DNA from: Candidatus Dormiibacterota bacterium
GTDB taxonomy: Bacteria > Chloroflexota > Dormibacteria > Dormibacterales > Dormibacteraceae
Direction: 5' to 3'
DNA: 64,000 bases
NCBI GenBank assembly: GCA_003139695.1
Contig: PLJM01000006.1
Coordinates: 62,001 to 126,000 of the forward strand
Shown: positions 8,802-17,883 of the stretch, one piece after another
How positions within the stretch are numbered: the first letter of the stretch is position 1
Layout of the letters: every line of letters starts with the position of its first letter
Translations under genes and position numbers: made by a program
The notes under the pieces: model-generated
The model's database searches: none
Told to the model about the DNA's origin: nothing
What the model saw: only the letters and a program-made list of their open reading frames with translations

Positions 8802-9787
8802 GCCCAACAGCACCGGTCTTACTTGAGGCCAGAAATGTTCACAAGAGTTATCCCAACCGGTCCGGGCCCCCAGGCGAGGTGACCGCTGTCGATGGCGTGA
8901 GCGTCACGGTGCGAGCCGGCGAGACGATCGGCATTGTCGGGGAGAGTGGAAGCGGCAAAACTACGTTGAGCAGGCTTCTGTTAGGAGTTGAGCGACCGAC
9001 CGCGGGTTCAGTCCTGTTCCGTGGCGTTCCTCTCACCGAACTCAAACCAACCGAACGGCGTCGCTATCGCCGCGAAGTCAGTGCGGTGTTTCAAAACTCA
9101 TACAGCTCTCTTGATCCAAGGATGCGCATTGGGGACCTGATCACGGAGCAGCTTTACATACAACAAACCGGCACTGCCGAAGAAAGGCTGACACGAGCAC
9201 ATGAACTACTGGGAGCAGTTGGCCTAAGTGACGGGGTGATCGAACGCTACCCTCACCAGTTAAGCGGAGGCCAGCGCCAGCGGGTTGCAATCGCTAGGGC
9301 GCTCGTCTCGAGTCCCGAGATTATCGTTCTCGACGAACCAATTTCGGCATTGGATGTTTCAGTGCGGGCGCAAATCCTTAACTTGCTACTCGATCTCCAG
9401 GATTCGTTGGGGGTCGCCTACATCTTTATCGCCCACGACCTCGCGATCGTCGAGCATTTCTGTCACCGCGCTCTGGTCATGTACCGTGGCACCGTCGTTG
9501 AGGATGGTTTGAGCCTGGACATTTTCGCTCGGCCCGCACATCCATACACGGCTGCATTGACCGCGGCCTCGTACATCGAGGGTCTCAAGCCGCAAGGAGT
9601 CGCGAAGCCGCGGGACGAGACCCAGGAAGAGCCTCCGCCAGGGGGATGCGTCTATCAACCTCGCTGCTCGATAGCCACATCTCTTTGTGTCGAGCAGGTT
9701 CCGCCTAACGCGACGCTGGGCGGAGATCACCACGCACTATGTCACTACCCGTTAGGCCAAGGCAGCTCGCATTTGCAGGCGGACTGA
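8798..9787 (+). CDS. ABC transporter ATP-binding protein, DppF/OppF type
   Basis: Protein of 329 residues. Walker A is GESGSGKTT, the Q-loop region is VFQNSYSSLDPRM, the signature is LSGGQRQRVAIARAL and Walker B is IIVLDEPISALD; the C-terminal tail again has paired cysteines (GGCVYQPRCSIATSLC). The GTG start at 8798 overlaps the DppD stop by four bases, so translation is coupled. It completes a full importer with the receptor at 4001-5623. The following MFS gene begins about ten bases downstream. Confidence 0.93.
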   Translation: MSPTAPVLLEARNVHKSYPNRSGPPGEVTAVDGVSVTVRAGETIGIVGESGSGKTTLSRLLLGVERPTAGSVLFRGVPLTELKPTERRRYRREVSAVFQNSYSSLDPRMRIGDLITEQLYIQQTGTAEERLTRAHELLGAVGLSDGVIERYPHQLSGGQRQRVAIARALVSSPEIIVLDEPISALDVSVRAQILNLLLDLQDSLGVAYIFIAHDLAIVEHFCHRALVMYRGTVVEDGLSLDIFARPAHPYTAALTAASYIEGLKPQGVAKPRDETQEEPPPGGCVYQPRCSIATSLCVEQVPPNATLGGDHHALCHYPLGQGSSHLQAD

Positions 9788-9796
9788 GGCCTAGCC

Positions 9797-11065
9797 CTGA
9801 AGAGAACCAGCCTCTTCGTCGACATAACGCCAATTCGCGATTCTCGCGACTTCCGTCTGCTCTGGCTTGCGCAACTTATTTCCTGGAGTGGACGGCAAAT
9901 GGTCGTGGTAGCCGTTCCGTTCCAGATCTACGTCTTGACGCACTCATCACTTGCCGTTGGATTGTTGGGCCTGGTTCAAATCGTGCCAATCATCTTGGCC
10001 GGTCTGTATGGTGGCACTCTAGCTGACCGCTTTGATCGCCGCGTAGTGCAACTTATCAGTAAGACGATCGTCGCTTTAGGGTCTTTAGTTTTATTGGCGG
10101 GAGCGATAGTCGGCCGACCTACGGTTGGCTTCCTCTATCTGGTAGCGGCACTCGCGGCTGCCGCGTCCGCCGTTGACCAGGTTGCATGGACGGCGACCAT
10201 CCCGCGGCTTGTATCGCGCCGCCTTCTACCTTCGGCTCTGTCATTGCGTCAGGCGACCTATCAAACCGCCGCTATCATCGGACCTGCGGCTGCCGGAGTT
10301 GTAATAGCGACTGGCGGCGTCCGCTGGGCATATGCGATCGATGCCACTTTGTACGTTCCGGCGGCGGCCCTACTATGGAAACTCTCGCCCCAACCTAGCC
10401 TAGATAGCCAGAAAGTGGCATTAGGATGGCGAGCTCCCGCTGAGGCGATCTCGTTTGTGCGCCGCCACCGTCTCTTGATTGGCCTGTTCTCCGCCGACCT
10501 CGTGGCAATGATTTTTGGAATGCCCACTGCAGTATTCCCGGCGCTGGCGCTCACAGTATTCGGACTGGGCCCAAGTGGCCTTGGACTGCTTTACGCAGCG
10601 CCCGCCGCTGGCGCTCTGCTCGGGTCTCTATTTTCAGGTTGGATACGGGATGTGTCGCGGCAAGGCGTAGCTGTACTGTGTGCAATTGTTGTCTGGGGAC
10701 TAGCCATTGCCGGCTTCGGTCTCGCGGGGGGCAAGCTATGGATAGGACTGCCTTTGCTGGTACTCGCCGGAGGAGCCGACTTAGTCAGCGCCATTTTCAG
10801 AGGCACGATACTCCAGCTTGCAATTCCAGATTCAATGCGTGGCCGCATGACAGCGTTTCACTCGATGGTGACCACCGCGGGACCACGACTTGGCGATCTA
10901 GAAGCCGGTGCAGTGGCGGCTTTGGTGAACCCAGTATTCTCAGTTGTATCCGGCGGGATCGCTTGTGTAATCGGTACGCTCGCGTTAGCCGTACTGTTAC
11001 CAGAACTCCGGCACTATCGCGCGTTTGGCCGTGAGGTGGCGCCGCCAGTGCCGGGTGCCAGTTAA
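9797..11065 (+). CDS. MFS transporter (EntS-like), probable CTG start
   Basis: Major facilitator protein of about 422 residues with 10-12 hydrophobic segments and the loop 2-3 motif GGTLADRFDRRV. The first ATG in frame is at 9899, but the 34 codons before it encode the conserved opening of this subfamily (TPIRDSRDFRLLWLAQLIS, then GRQMVVVAVPFQIYVLT). The frame has no ATG, GTG or TTG between the stop at 9785-9787 and 9899. CTG at 9797 has GAGG (9786-9789) seven bases upstream, so I choose it. Such proteins usually export small molecules; here it may export or exchange a product of the neighbouring pathway. Confidence 0.82.
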   Translation: MKRTSLFVDITPIRDSRDFRLLWLAQLISWSGRQMVVVAVPFQIYVLTHSSLAVGLLGLVQIVPIILAGLYGGTLADRFDRRVVQLISKTIVALGSLVLLAGAIVGRPTVGFLYLVAALAAAASAVDQVAWTATIPRLVSRRLLPSALSLRQATYQTAAIIGPAAAGVVIATGGVRWAYAIDATLYVPAAALLWKLSPQPSLDSQKVALGWRAPAEAISFVRRHRLLIGLFSADLVAMIFGMPTAVFPALALTVFGLGPSGLGLLYAAPAAGALLGSLFSGWIRDVSRQGVAVLCAIVVWGLAIAGFGLAGGKLWIGLPLLVLAGGADLVSAIFRGTILQLAIPDSMRGRMTAFHSMVTTAGPRLGDLEAGAVAALVNPVFSVVSGGIACVIGTLALAVLLPELRHYRAFGREVAPPVPGAS

Positions 11066-11079
11066 CCTTGGGTCGCCTG

Positions 11080-11934
11080 ATGGATCTGGGTTTTCGAGAG
11101 CTGGCGACTGGCCTAGGCGCGACTGAAGGTCCCGTTATCACTCAGGGCGGTGAGGTTCTCGTCACATCGATGGACCATGGGCGCCTATACCGTGTCGATG
11201 GGGATCAGCCGATCATTTACGCGACCACCGGAGGAGGCCCGAACGGCGCGGCCGAGGGACCTGATCACAGGATTTACGTCGCGCAGAATGGCGGTCAGTG
11301 GAGAAACTGGCATCCAGGGTACATGGCAGGAATGACGGGGGGGATTCAGGTAGTTGGCCCTGGTCGATCCATTGAGTGGTTAACCCTGGATCCAATATCG
11401 CCGAACGACCTATGTTTCGGACCCGACGGCTACTTATACATCACGGATTCGACACGTCGACGAACCGATGACGGTCGTATCTGGCGCTGTGACATTGAGA
11501 ATGGACGAGCTGACCTCCTACTTTCCGTTAGCTGGTTTCCCAACGGAATAGCGTTTGGACGCGAAGATGACGCTTTATACGTCGCGTCTACCTTTGAACA
11601 GCGGATATACCGCTTCCCACTTAGTAGGGCCCGGCTCGGACGCCCGGAAACGGTCGTCCAGCTCCTAAAGGGACGGCCAGATGGCTTCGCGTTCGACATT
11701 GACGGCAACTTTCTGGTCGCTGCCTTGCCTGGCGAGGACGGCGTCAGCGAACTCCAGGTTTGGACACCGCACGGCAGGCTGATTGAAACCGTCATCGGTG
11801 GCGATGGCCAGCGGCTGAGCAACGTGGCGTTAAGTCCGGCGGGCCAGCTCATCGTGACCGATGCCGGAAGTCAGGCCGCGCTGATTGTTGAGGGCTGGCC
11901 GACGGCCGGCCTTCCGTTACACCCCTTTCGTTAG
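11080..11934 (+). CDS. SMP-30/gluconolactonase/LRE-like beta-propeller protein
   Basis: About 284 residues with the six-bladed propeller features of the SMP-30 family: EGPVITQGGEVLVTS near the N-terminus, GGPNGAAEGPDHRIYVAQNG, SPNDLCFGPDGYLYITDS and WFPNGIAFGREDDALYVA. The acidic and Asn residues in these motifs coordinate the metal in lactonases. I start at ATG 11080; TTG at 11068 is possible. Its place at the end of the transporter operon suggests hydrolysis of a lactone intermediate, although some family members have other ester substrates. Confidence 0.82.
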   Translation: MDLGFRELATGLGATEGPVITQGGEVLVTSMDHGRLYRVDGDQPIIYATTGGGPNGAAEGPDHRIYVAQNGGQWRNWHPGYMAGMTGGIQVVGPGRSIEWLTLDPISPNDLCFGPDGYLYITDSTRRRTDDGRIWRCDIENGRADLLLSVSWFPNGIAFGREDDALYVASTFEQRIYRFPLSRARLGRPETVVQLLKGRPDGFAFDIDGNFLVAALPGEDGVSELQVWTPHGRLIETVIGGDGQRLSNVALSPAGQLIVTDAGSQAALIVEGWPTAGLPLHPFR

Positions 11935-12045
11935 GCTACCCACTCGATTCAAGACTGGGGCCAATCGCGGCAAAGGAAATGCAAACGCAGACAGTCGGCA
12001 GCTGATCGGGCGCATAGAGACTCTGGCTGCCGTTGCCTAATGGCG

Positions 12046-12735
12046 TCAGGAAGTCGCGATCGCTTTCTTCGAAGTGACATGCGGGGAGTTCGCGCCATCG
12101 CCATTGGGGGAACTCAGGCGCCGAGCACGCCGTGCGTGACCAGTTCGGTTGCCTAATGGCAGTGGGCCACGATCGGTATCCGCGGCGTCGCCTTCGTGCG
12201 CGGCGAATACGCGCGCTTCGAAATCATCTACCAACTTTTCGCACTTAGCGAGCCAAGATGCCGCTTCAGTCCGGAGGGGGGCGCCAAACCAGTCACGCCG
12301 CGTCACGCGATTGAACCAATCTCCGATCTTTTCAAACTCGGTCCGGATCTCCTCCGCCTCCTCGTAGGTGAAGTTCTTGCGGAAGATTTCGAACTCGACT
12401 TCCTTTTGGAAGTTAATCTCGCAGTTCTCGATGACTTCACGATAGTGCTTTGACGTTTGATCAAGAAACTGATCGATCAGCTTCTGCTCCTCATCGGAGG
12501 AGAGCCTGCGCAGGGGTAGGAAATGAAACTCTCCCCCAGCCTCCGAGATCTTGCGCCAAATAGGCGTTAGCTCGCGTCTTACCTCCAGACTATCCGGGAA
12601 GACACAAACCGATTGCTGCAAATAGATGGCTCCGACCTTCTTTAGCATCCGCCACACGCTGACACGACCCGCTGTCGGCTTCGCGGGCATGCGATACACA
12701 AGGAGGATAAATCGGGGTCTCCCCTTGACGGTCAT
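12046..12735 (-). CDS. ChrB N-terminal-domain protein (chromate-resistance regulator-like), orphan
   Basis: Protein of 229 residues. Residues 7-150 match the ChrB N-terminal type: a β-strand (RFILLVYRMP), the RVSVWRMLKKVGAIYLQQSV segment, then SVCVFPD and a charged helical region. The remaining 70 residues are polar and low complexity. ChrB senses chromate and regulates the ChrA efflux pump, but no chrA and no ChrB C-terminal domain occur here. Many stand-alone ChrB_N proteins of unknown role exist. It is convergent with the SMP-30 gene and looks unrelated to the catabolic genes. Confidence 0.72.
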   Translation of the reverse strand: MTVKGRPRFILLVYRMPAKPTAGRVSVWRMLKKVGAIYLQQSVCVFPDSLEVRRELTPIWRKISEAGGEFHFLPLRRLSSDEEQKLIDQFLDQTSKHYREVIENCEINFQKEVEFEIFRKNFTYEEAEEIRTEFEKIGDWFNRVTRRDWFGAPLRTEAASWLAKCEKLVDDFEARVFAAHEGDAADTDRGPLPLGNRTGHARRARRLSSPNGDGANSPHVTSKKAIATS

Positions 12736-12906
12736 CGGCTATCCCATTCTAGTAAGGGGCGATTGCAATCCGACGCAATTATCCACGGGGAGCCCTCGTC
12801 GCGGGCCCTGCTCTATGGATCAGGCATCTGCCGCGGTGCCTCAATTCACGAGTGGACCGCCCCAAGTCCTAAGGAGCCGAGGTCAGTCGCTTGACAGGTC
12901 GGCGCC

Positions 12907-14331
12907 CTAAGGCTTTTCGGCATGTTGCGCCGGCCGAGATGCGGCAACACTTTCGCCGGCTAGCAGACCGAAAACCAGCGCTACAGCTAGGCCTCCAACG
13001 TAGCCACCACGAGGGCCACCCTGCAGGCCTCCGGCAGTACCGCCGGCTGCATAGAGGCCGGGTATCGGTGCTTCGTTCGAATTGAGCACCCGAGCTGAAC
13101 CGTCAGTCCGCAACCCCCCGACTGTGAAGGTAATTCCCGGGACAATCGGGATGCCTAACAGGCGGCCCCCAATCGCCGCAGGACGTCCCGACCTGGGTAT
13201 CGCAAGTGCTCCAAGCTTGTCCGCCCCGGCGGCCGTAATGAACTCATCTAGAGTCCGCTGCAGACCAGCCGCGTTGATTCCAGCTTTCGCCGCAAGATCT
13301 TCAGCGCTCTCGGCACGATGGACCACTCCGCCTCTTCTCTCCAACTCGGGGTTGGCTGTCGGTCTGCGTCCTCCCTCTCGGCTCAGCGCCGCGTCCCAAG
13401 CCGCCTCGCTTAGGACAATTGAGGCGCCACGTGGGTCGGAGGAGCGCCCGACGGCATTGGCGGCGGCGATACCTCCAAGGCCTTCGTCAGTTATACGCAA
13501 ACCCTCGGAGTTAACCAGAACCGATGATGCCAGCAGATCGTCTACGGTCGGTTGCGGCCAAAGGCGGTCCGATGTGAGAGCACCGCGGTGCAAGCAGTGA
13601 CCGTAGAACCACTGCATGTTTATCAATTGGCCGCCTGCCGAAGAGCCCATTCGAAGTCCGTCACCAATTCCCGACGGTGCGCCGCGCAAGAACAACTTGT
13701 CGGCCGCCGGCCCAATGAATTCGCGACGCAGGTCAGGGTTCGCCTGGAACCCGCCATCACAAAGCAGGACCGCAGCAGCATCAATCGTCCGACCGGTTGC
13801 CAGCACTACTCCAGCGACTGATCCATCTGGTCGCTGAATGACCTCACTGGCCCGGGCTTCAGAAATTACCTGGCCCCCCAGGGCACGCACTCGCTTTTGA
13901 AGGACCTGGAGAGCGACTTGCGGCCCGCGACCAGGCCAAGCGTTGACGTCATGGAATTCCCGGACGGGTGCCAGTACTGTGCGTCCGCCTTCTTCCTCCG
14001 TAGGAGGTTCAATGTCGACGCCCTGCTCGATAAGCCACTCGATGCCCCGCGCGCAGTTAGCCACAAGAGCGTCCACCAAATCGCGCTGTGCGAACTCGCC
14101 CGCGACTTCGGTAACTCTCCTTCGGAGGGTTTCTGCAGGTTCGTCCATTCGCAGGTGAGCTATATGGAGGGTCCCGCCGGACAATGCGGTGTTCCCGCCC
14201 GAACTCGGGTCGGAGGACGCGTCCAGGAGCACCACGCTACAGCCCAGGTTGGCAGCTTGGCAGGCAGCAACGGTGCCGGCAAGGCCAGACCCGACGACGA
14301 CCAGGTCGTACTGTCCATTTTGGTTCTTCAC
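12907..14331 (-). CDS. FAD-dependent dehydrogenase/oxidoreductase (fumarate reductase flavoprotein family)
   Basis: Protein of 474 residues. The dinucleotide-binding GSGLAGTVAACQAANLG follows a β-strand at the N-terminus, then SGGNTALSGGTLHIA, the loop that binds FAD and substrate in the FAD_binding_2 family. Near the C-terminus are TVGGLRTDGSARVL and GLYAAGGTAGGLQGG, which close the FAD site. Relatives act as tricarballylate dehydrogenase, 3-ketosteroid dehydrogenase or fumarate reductase. There is no signal peptide or haem motif, so it is cytoplasmic. A desaturation step in the local pathway is a reasonable inference. Confidence 0.85.
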   Translation of the reverse strand: MKNQNGQYDLVVVGSGLAGTVAACQAANLGCSVVLLDASSDPSSGGNTALSGGTLHIAHLRMDEPAETLRRRVTEVAGEFAQRDLVDALVANCARGIEWLIEQGVDIEPPTEEEGGRTVLAPVREFHDVNAWPGRGPQVALQVLQKRVRALGGQVISEARASEVIQRPDGSVAGVVLATGRTIDAAAVLLCDGGFQANPDLRREFIGPAADKLFLRGAPSGIGDGLRMGSSAGGQLINMQWFYGHCLHRGALTSDRLWPQPTVDDLLASSVLVNSEGLRITDEGLGGIAAANAVGRSSDPRGASIVLSEAAWDAALSREGGRRPTANPELERRGGVVHRAESAEDLAAKAGINAAGLQRTLDEFITAAGADKLGALAIPRSGRPAAIGGRLLGIPIVPGITFTVGGLRTDGSARVLNSNEAPIPGLYAAGGTAGGLQGGPRGGYVGGLAVALVFGLLAGESVAASRPAQHAEKP

Positions 14332-14446
14332 GTTTGATGCAATCCTCCGAGATTCCTGTCGTTGCGATTGAAGCGAAAGCGTGTCAGACAGGCATGCGAA
14401 TTACAGGGTGTGATATCGGCGGCTGTTGGCCTTCGGGACGGTTTCT

Positions 14447-15424
14447 TCACAGATCAGGCATTCGAAAGCTGACTAGAGCCGGTCTTCCCTCTTCATTGGC
14501 TGGCGCGTAAACCACCTTGTTCTTACGGTCATACGCGACCCAGCTGGATTTCGCGGTCGTAGGCACATTGGTTATGAACCGAACTGGCGTCCCCCCAAAG
14601 ACACCCATCACCGGTCCCGTCGCATAACCAGCTGCAGCGAATAGGAATCGATCGATCGTCGGTTCGTAGATGGCCCCATCCCCGCAGCCTGACTCCTCGA
14701 AGATCGATTCGATTCGTTGTTCAGCTAGATCCCAGATGACTGTGTGCGGACGATCTTGGTTACCACATGCCAGCAGAGCTCGATTCGTTGCGGGGTTGAT
14801 TGCCATTCCGTTGGGGAAGCACGGATCCTCAATGCTGAACGTGGACACCAGGGTGCACGCGATAGGGTCGATTTGATAGAGCACGTTCGCTTTGTTGTTC
14901 GTCAAATAGAGCATGCCGTCCGCCGGGTTGAAACGAGGCTGCTCCAGCCCGCTGCCGAGACCCTCAAGCCGGCCGATGATGGCATGGCTCTCCGCATCAA
15001 TTGACACCAGAAAGCCGTCCAACCTGTTAGCTGCATAGAGCGCCTTATGAGTGGGAACATAATCGAGAAGGTCGGTGTGGCCGTCACCGCCGGTGTCGAT
15101 TTGAGCTACCACGGGATTGATCGCGTTAATTCCACTCGAGATGTCAATCACCGCGACCCGACTGCCAGAAAGGCCGACGAACACCTTGTCTATATCGGAC
15201 GCAACTGCCACTCCATAGATCCGGCCGCGTATGCCAATCGTCTTGACGTACTTCGCCTCAGCGGTCGATAGGTCAAATACGTCAAGTCCGCTGCTCCAGT
15301 TATCCCCAACGTATAGAACGTTGTGCTCATGGTCGATGTCTAGCGTGTCGGAGAACTTAGCCTGCGCCATTTCTGGAACAACGGTCACTCTCAGCGGTAC
15401 GGACGTCGTGCTACTTGGCCCCAC
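14447..15424 (-). CDS. YncE/SMP-30-like beta-propeller protein
   Basis: Protein of 325 residues made of repeated propeller blades: NVLYVGDNWSSGLDVFDLST, KVFVGLSGSRVAVIDISSG, KALYAANRLDGFLVSIDAES and GMLYLTNNKANVLYQIDP each have the spacing of an NHL/YncE repeat. There is no signal peptide. The start is GTG at 15424 with TAGGAGA upstream at good distance. It follows the FAD dehydrogenase divergently spaced by about 115 bases on the same strand. An enzymatic (lactonase-like) or binding role is possible; I cannot decide. Confidence 0.7.
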   Translation of the reverse strand: MGPSSTTSVPLRVTVVPEMAQAKFSDTLDIDHEHNVLYVGDNWSSGLDVFDLSTAEAKYVKTIGIRGRIYGVAVASDIDKVFVGLSGSRVAVIDISSGINAINPVVAQIDTGGDGHTDLLDYVPTHKALYAANRLDGFLVSIDAESHAIIGRLEGLGSGLEQPRFNPADGMLYLTNNKANVLYQIDPIACTLVSTFSIEDPCFPNGMAINPATNRALLACGNQDRPHTVIWDLAEQRIESIFEESGCGDGAIYEPTIDRFLFAAAGYATGPVMGVFGGTPVRFITNVPTTAKSSWVAYDRKNKVVYAPANEEGRPALVSFRMPDL

Positions 15425-15976
15425 TCAATTTCTCCTATCAAGTTCCGGGCTCGTGCGTTAGGAATCTCACGAAAGCCCACCCCCAGCTGCTGGCTCCAGC
15501 GAATCGAATGATAGTGGTCAGGGATTCAGCATTTGCAGGTGGACTCAATTCGCTACAGCTTGAGGCGAGGTCGCGGATCTGCCCCGACCAGAGAAGGGGT
15601 CCGCGTAAGGAGTCCCCGGCTAGAAATCATCAGTAATGTCAAACCGACGCGTTCAGCGAACATGCCTTCATAGGAAGAGAGACATGGGCAGAGCGCGCCC
15701 GGTATCCACCCAGGCGGCGGCCACTTCGCCTTGCTCGGCAGGCTTGGGGGCGGCCAGAGTAAGGATGCCGACGTTACGTCGCGCCAAAAATCACTCGATA
15801 GCTGGCTTTCAAAGTCGATCGATCGGTCTGGGCCGTTACGGCTGTCGATAGTTGCCTCTTGTCGACAGCACTCTCTCCGCCGCCTCCATTAATAGGACGC
15901 GCATTGGAAACCTGCACCAAGGCCTTGTCTTTTGAGGCCGATGTAACGCGACCTGGCAGGGCTGCGATTTCCGAAG

Positions 15977-16023
15977 CCCGCAAACGGTTTTGAAGACCGC
16001 GGGCCTGCCATCCGCGGGCGTCC
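15977..16023 (+). repeat. attachment-like direct repeat, copy A (tRNA-Sec anticodon-arm sequence)
   Basis: 47 bases nearly matching copy B at 20475-20520: one single-base gap and five mismatches. On the reverse strand the core reads CGGT-CTTCAAA-ACCG, which folds as an anticodon stem-loop with the tRNA-Sec loop CUUCAAA (anticodon UCA). The flanks CCCGC and GCGGG are inverted. Copy A lacks the tRNA variable and T arms on its left side. This looks like the crossover core of a tyrosine-recombinase element using tRNA-Sec, but no integrase lies nearby. Confidence 0.55.
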
Positions 16024-16099
16024 ATGACGCTTCGCCCACGGTCGGTCATCCTGGCGCAAAGTCCATGGCTGTCCGCCATGGTTCGCGTTCGTGCGCCAC

Positions 16100-16122
16100 C
16101 TTGGCTGTCATCTTGGCTGTCA
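16100..16122 (+). repeat. paired TTGGCTGTCA direct repeats (copy A arm)
   Basis: Two exact TTGGCTGTCA units with a 12-base period, about 80 bases right of the attachment-like core. The same pair follows copy B at 20597-20620, and a slightly diverged pair sits at 20381-20403. Position and period resemble integrase arm-type binding sites; that role is inference. Confidence 0.6.
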
Positions 16123-16174
16123 GCTGACGATGGCAACCTTCGGCACCAGCGGCCGTCAGGCGGATCAGGTCGCC

Positions 16175-16816
16175 TTAAGACCCGCTCTTGTAAGCGCCCT
16201 CATGCTCAGCTGCAAGTGCGCGATCCATGATCTCCTTAACCACCGCGGTCTTGGCGTCCGCGTACTGCTGAACATACTTCCAGTCTCGTCCAGCCAACTC
16301 ACGTTTCTTTTGCGCATAGAGATCGCGGTCCGTAGCATCGGTGCGCAGCCAATCGCGGAAAATGAGCATGCGGTCCACCTCGGCGCAGCCCGCCGAGAAC
16401 ACGTGCAAATTGATGTTGATGTCCGGGCCTTTGAAAAGCCGATGCTCGAACCAATCGGGTTCGCGGATGCGGAGCACATATCCCGCAGCCTCCATGTCTG
16501 CCACGTATGCATCCTCGCCTCTTGAATCTGGCACCTCGAGCACAATGTCGATGATCGGTTTGGCGACCAAGCTCTCGACCGAAGTCGAGCCGACATGTTC
16601 GAGACGCAGTACGCGCTCATTGAGGACCGATCGGATGCGGGCAGCTTCCCGTTCGTATGAACTCGGCCAGGTCGGGTCATAGTCGGCAAGCTCAATACGT
16701 CCAGTCAATGGCTGGGGTGGACCGATAATGGACTTGGCCAGCTCCTTCTCGTATGCCTCCATGTCGGTGTCTTCTGGCTGAGCCCTGTTGGGGCCATTTA
16801 TGGGTAAGTCAGTCAC
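16175..16816 (-). CDS. GrpB family protein (UPF0157, nucleotidyltransferase fold)
   Basis: Protein of 213 residues. The family core is clear: ELADYDPTWPSSYEREAARI, LRLEHVGSTSVESLVAKPII with IDIVLEVP following, and the His-rich INLHVFSAGCAEVDRMLIF strand. GrpB proteins share the polymerase-beta-type nucleotidyltransferase fold, where GSTS-x(n)-D-x-V is the nucleotide and metal site, but their substrate is not established (some are fused to CoaE). It is the leftmost gene of the segment bracketed by repeats A and B. An internal Met at 19 is an alternative start. Confidence 0.88.
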   Translation of the reverse strand: MTDLPINGPNRAQPEDTDMEAYEKELAKSIIGPPQPLTGRIELADYDPTWPSSYEREAARIRSVLNERVLRLEHVGSTSVESLVAKPIIDIVLEVPDSRGEDAYVADMEAAGYVLRIREPDWFEHRLFKGPDININLHVFSAGCAEVDRMLIFRDWLRTDATDRDLYAQKKRELAGRDWKYVQQYADAKTAVVKEIMDRALAAEHEGAYKSGS

Positions 16817-17143
16817 GCCAAGGATTGTCGCCGCTTCGGTCGACCCGGCACCGGGATGTCGCTAGGGTCCATCGTCATCGCGCTAGAGTCTCGGAAACTG
16901 CTTGCCCTAGGACCCGACCACAAAGCCAACGGGGAGTAATCCGGCGCCAACCGCTACTAGGCCCAGGGCGCTCGTCTTGTGTCAAGAAATTGGCGGGAAG
17001 GGAGTCGATCCCCAAAGCTTTCGCGGTAGGTTAACGAAGTCGCTGTGTGGGAGGCACCTACCTAGAACCACCCCTTCTTACCTGCCATGTCGGCGCGGTA
17101 GAAGAGGAGACGTGGGGTTGGCCCACGCCTCCTAACCGCCGAC
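16817..17143. other. intergenic region, nothing recognised
   Basis: 327 bases between the GrpB start and the DUF3224 stop. I see no domain-bearing frame, RNA gene or strong terminator. It should contain the GrpB promoter. Confidence 0.4.
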
Positions 17144-17629
17144 CTACGTGGTGCTGAAGTTCACTTTGAAGGAGATTGTGCCCGCGAAGGTCGTCGGACC
17201 AGTCGCTGATCCAGAATCCTTTCCCTCGGCGTGAACGCCGGCCAGTCCATCCGAACCGTGAGTCACGGTGAGATTCCCGCCCGCAGAGGCAAATGTTCCA
17301 GACCCGCTGTAGCTCCCCTCCGCCGTGCCTGACTTGCCGGCAATGCTGCCGGTGAAGATGCCGGAGTTCGCTGTGTTGAACGATCCGTCCGCATGGATGA
17401 CCAGTTCGCCCGAGCCGATTCGGGTGCCGTCAACGATTCCCACTGTGTTCTCTACGAACGTGTAGTCGATTATCGTGTTGCCGTCAGCGGTCTCTATTCC
17501 AGTAGGTACGAACGTGACCTGAAAGGTGCCCGAACCGGACACTGGAGCGGCCGCCTGGACTGAGGCGCCTCCAAGGCAGAGGCAGGCGATGCTCGTCGTA
17601 ACGATCGCGAGGATTCTCTTAATGACCAA
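17144..17629 (-). CDS. secreted DUF3224 domain protein
   Basis: About 161 residues. I start at TTG 17629, where AAAGGAGAA lies eight bases upstream; the open frame continues upstream without a ribosome site. Residues 2-25 form a signal peptide (basic start, IVTTSIACLCLGG core, cleavage near VQA-AAP). The mature part has the Gly/Ser/Thr-rich beta-barrel pattern of DUF3224 (GSGTFQVTFVPTG, GTAEGSYSGSGTF, HAEGKDSGSATGP). The function is unknown; the fold suggests a lipocalin-like ligand binder. It lies divergently from the LuxR-type regulator, which could control it. Confidence 0.75.
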   Translation of the reverse strand: MVIKRILAIVTTSIACLCLGGASVQAAAPVSGSGTFQVTFVPTGIETADGNTIIDYTFVENTVGIVDGTRIGSGELVIHADGSFNTANSGIFTGSIAGKSGTAEGSYSGSGTFASAGGNLTVTHGSDGLAGVHAEGKDSGSATGPTTFAGTISFKVNFSTT

Positions 17630-17883
17630 CGTTGTGGTTCTCCTTTTTGTTGTTTTGGATATCGGATCCTGCAGGCGTTGGGGCCAGCCTAGGCGCAATC
17701 GTTGAGGGCGCCCCCCGGGAGAACACGGGGTCCGGTACCGGTTTTCGGTAATGGTTTGACCCTCGGCTTCGGCCACTCGTAATTGACGATCGCCAGCACT
17801 GAGGCCCTCGACGTCGGGCACCACCGGACGGTGACAAGCTGGGGCGCCGACGCCCGGTCGTCTAATCGGGCGCGAGCGGGACT

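Larger units (their letters stand above)
15425..16174. other. 750-base intergenic region with element-end repeats
   Basis: No frame here has a recognisable domain or a good ribosome site. The region contains a 47-base repeat at 15977-16023 and paired TTGGCTGTCA repeats at 16100-16122, both listed separately, and appears to be the left boundary of a small inserted segment. Confidence 0.5.
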
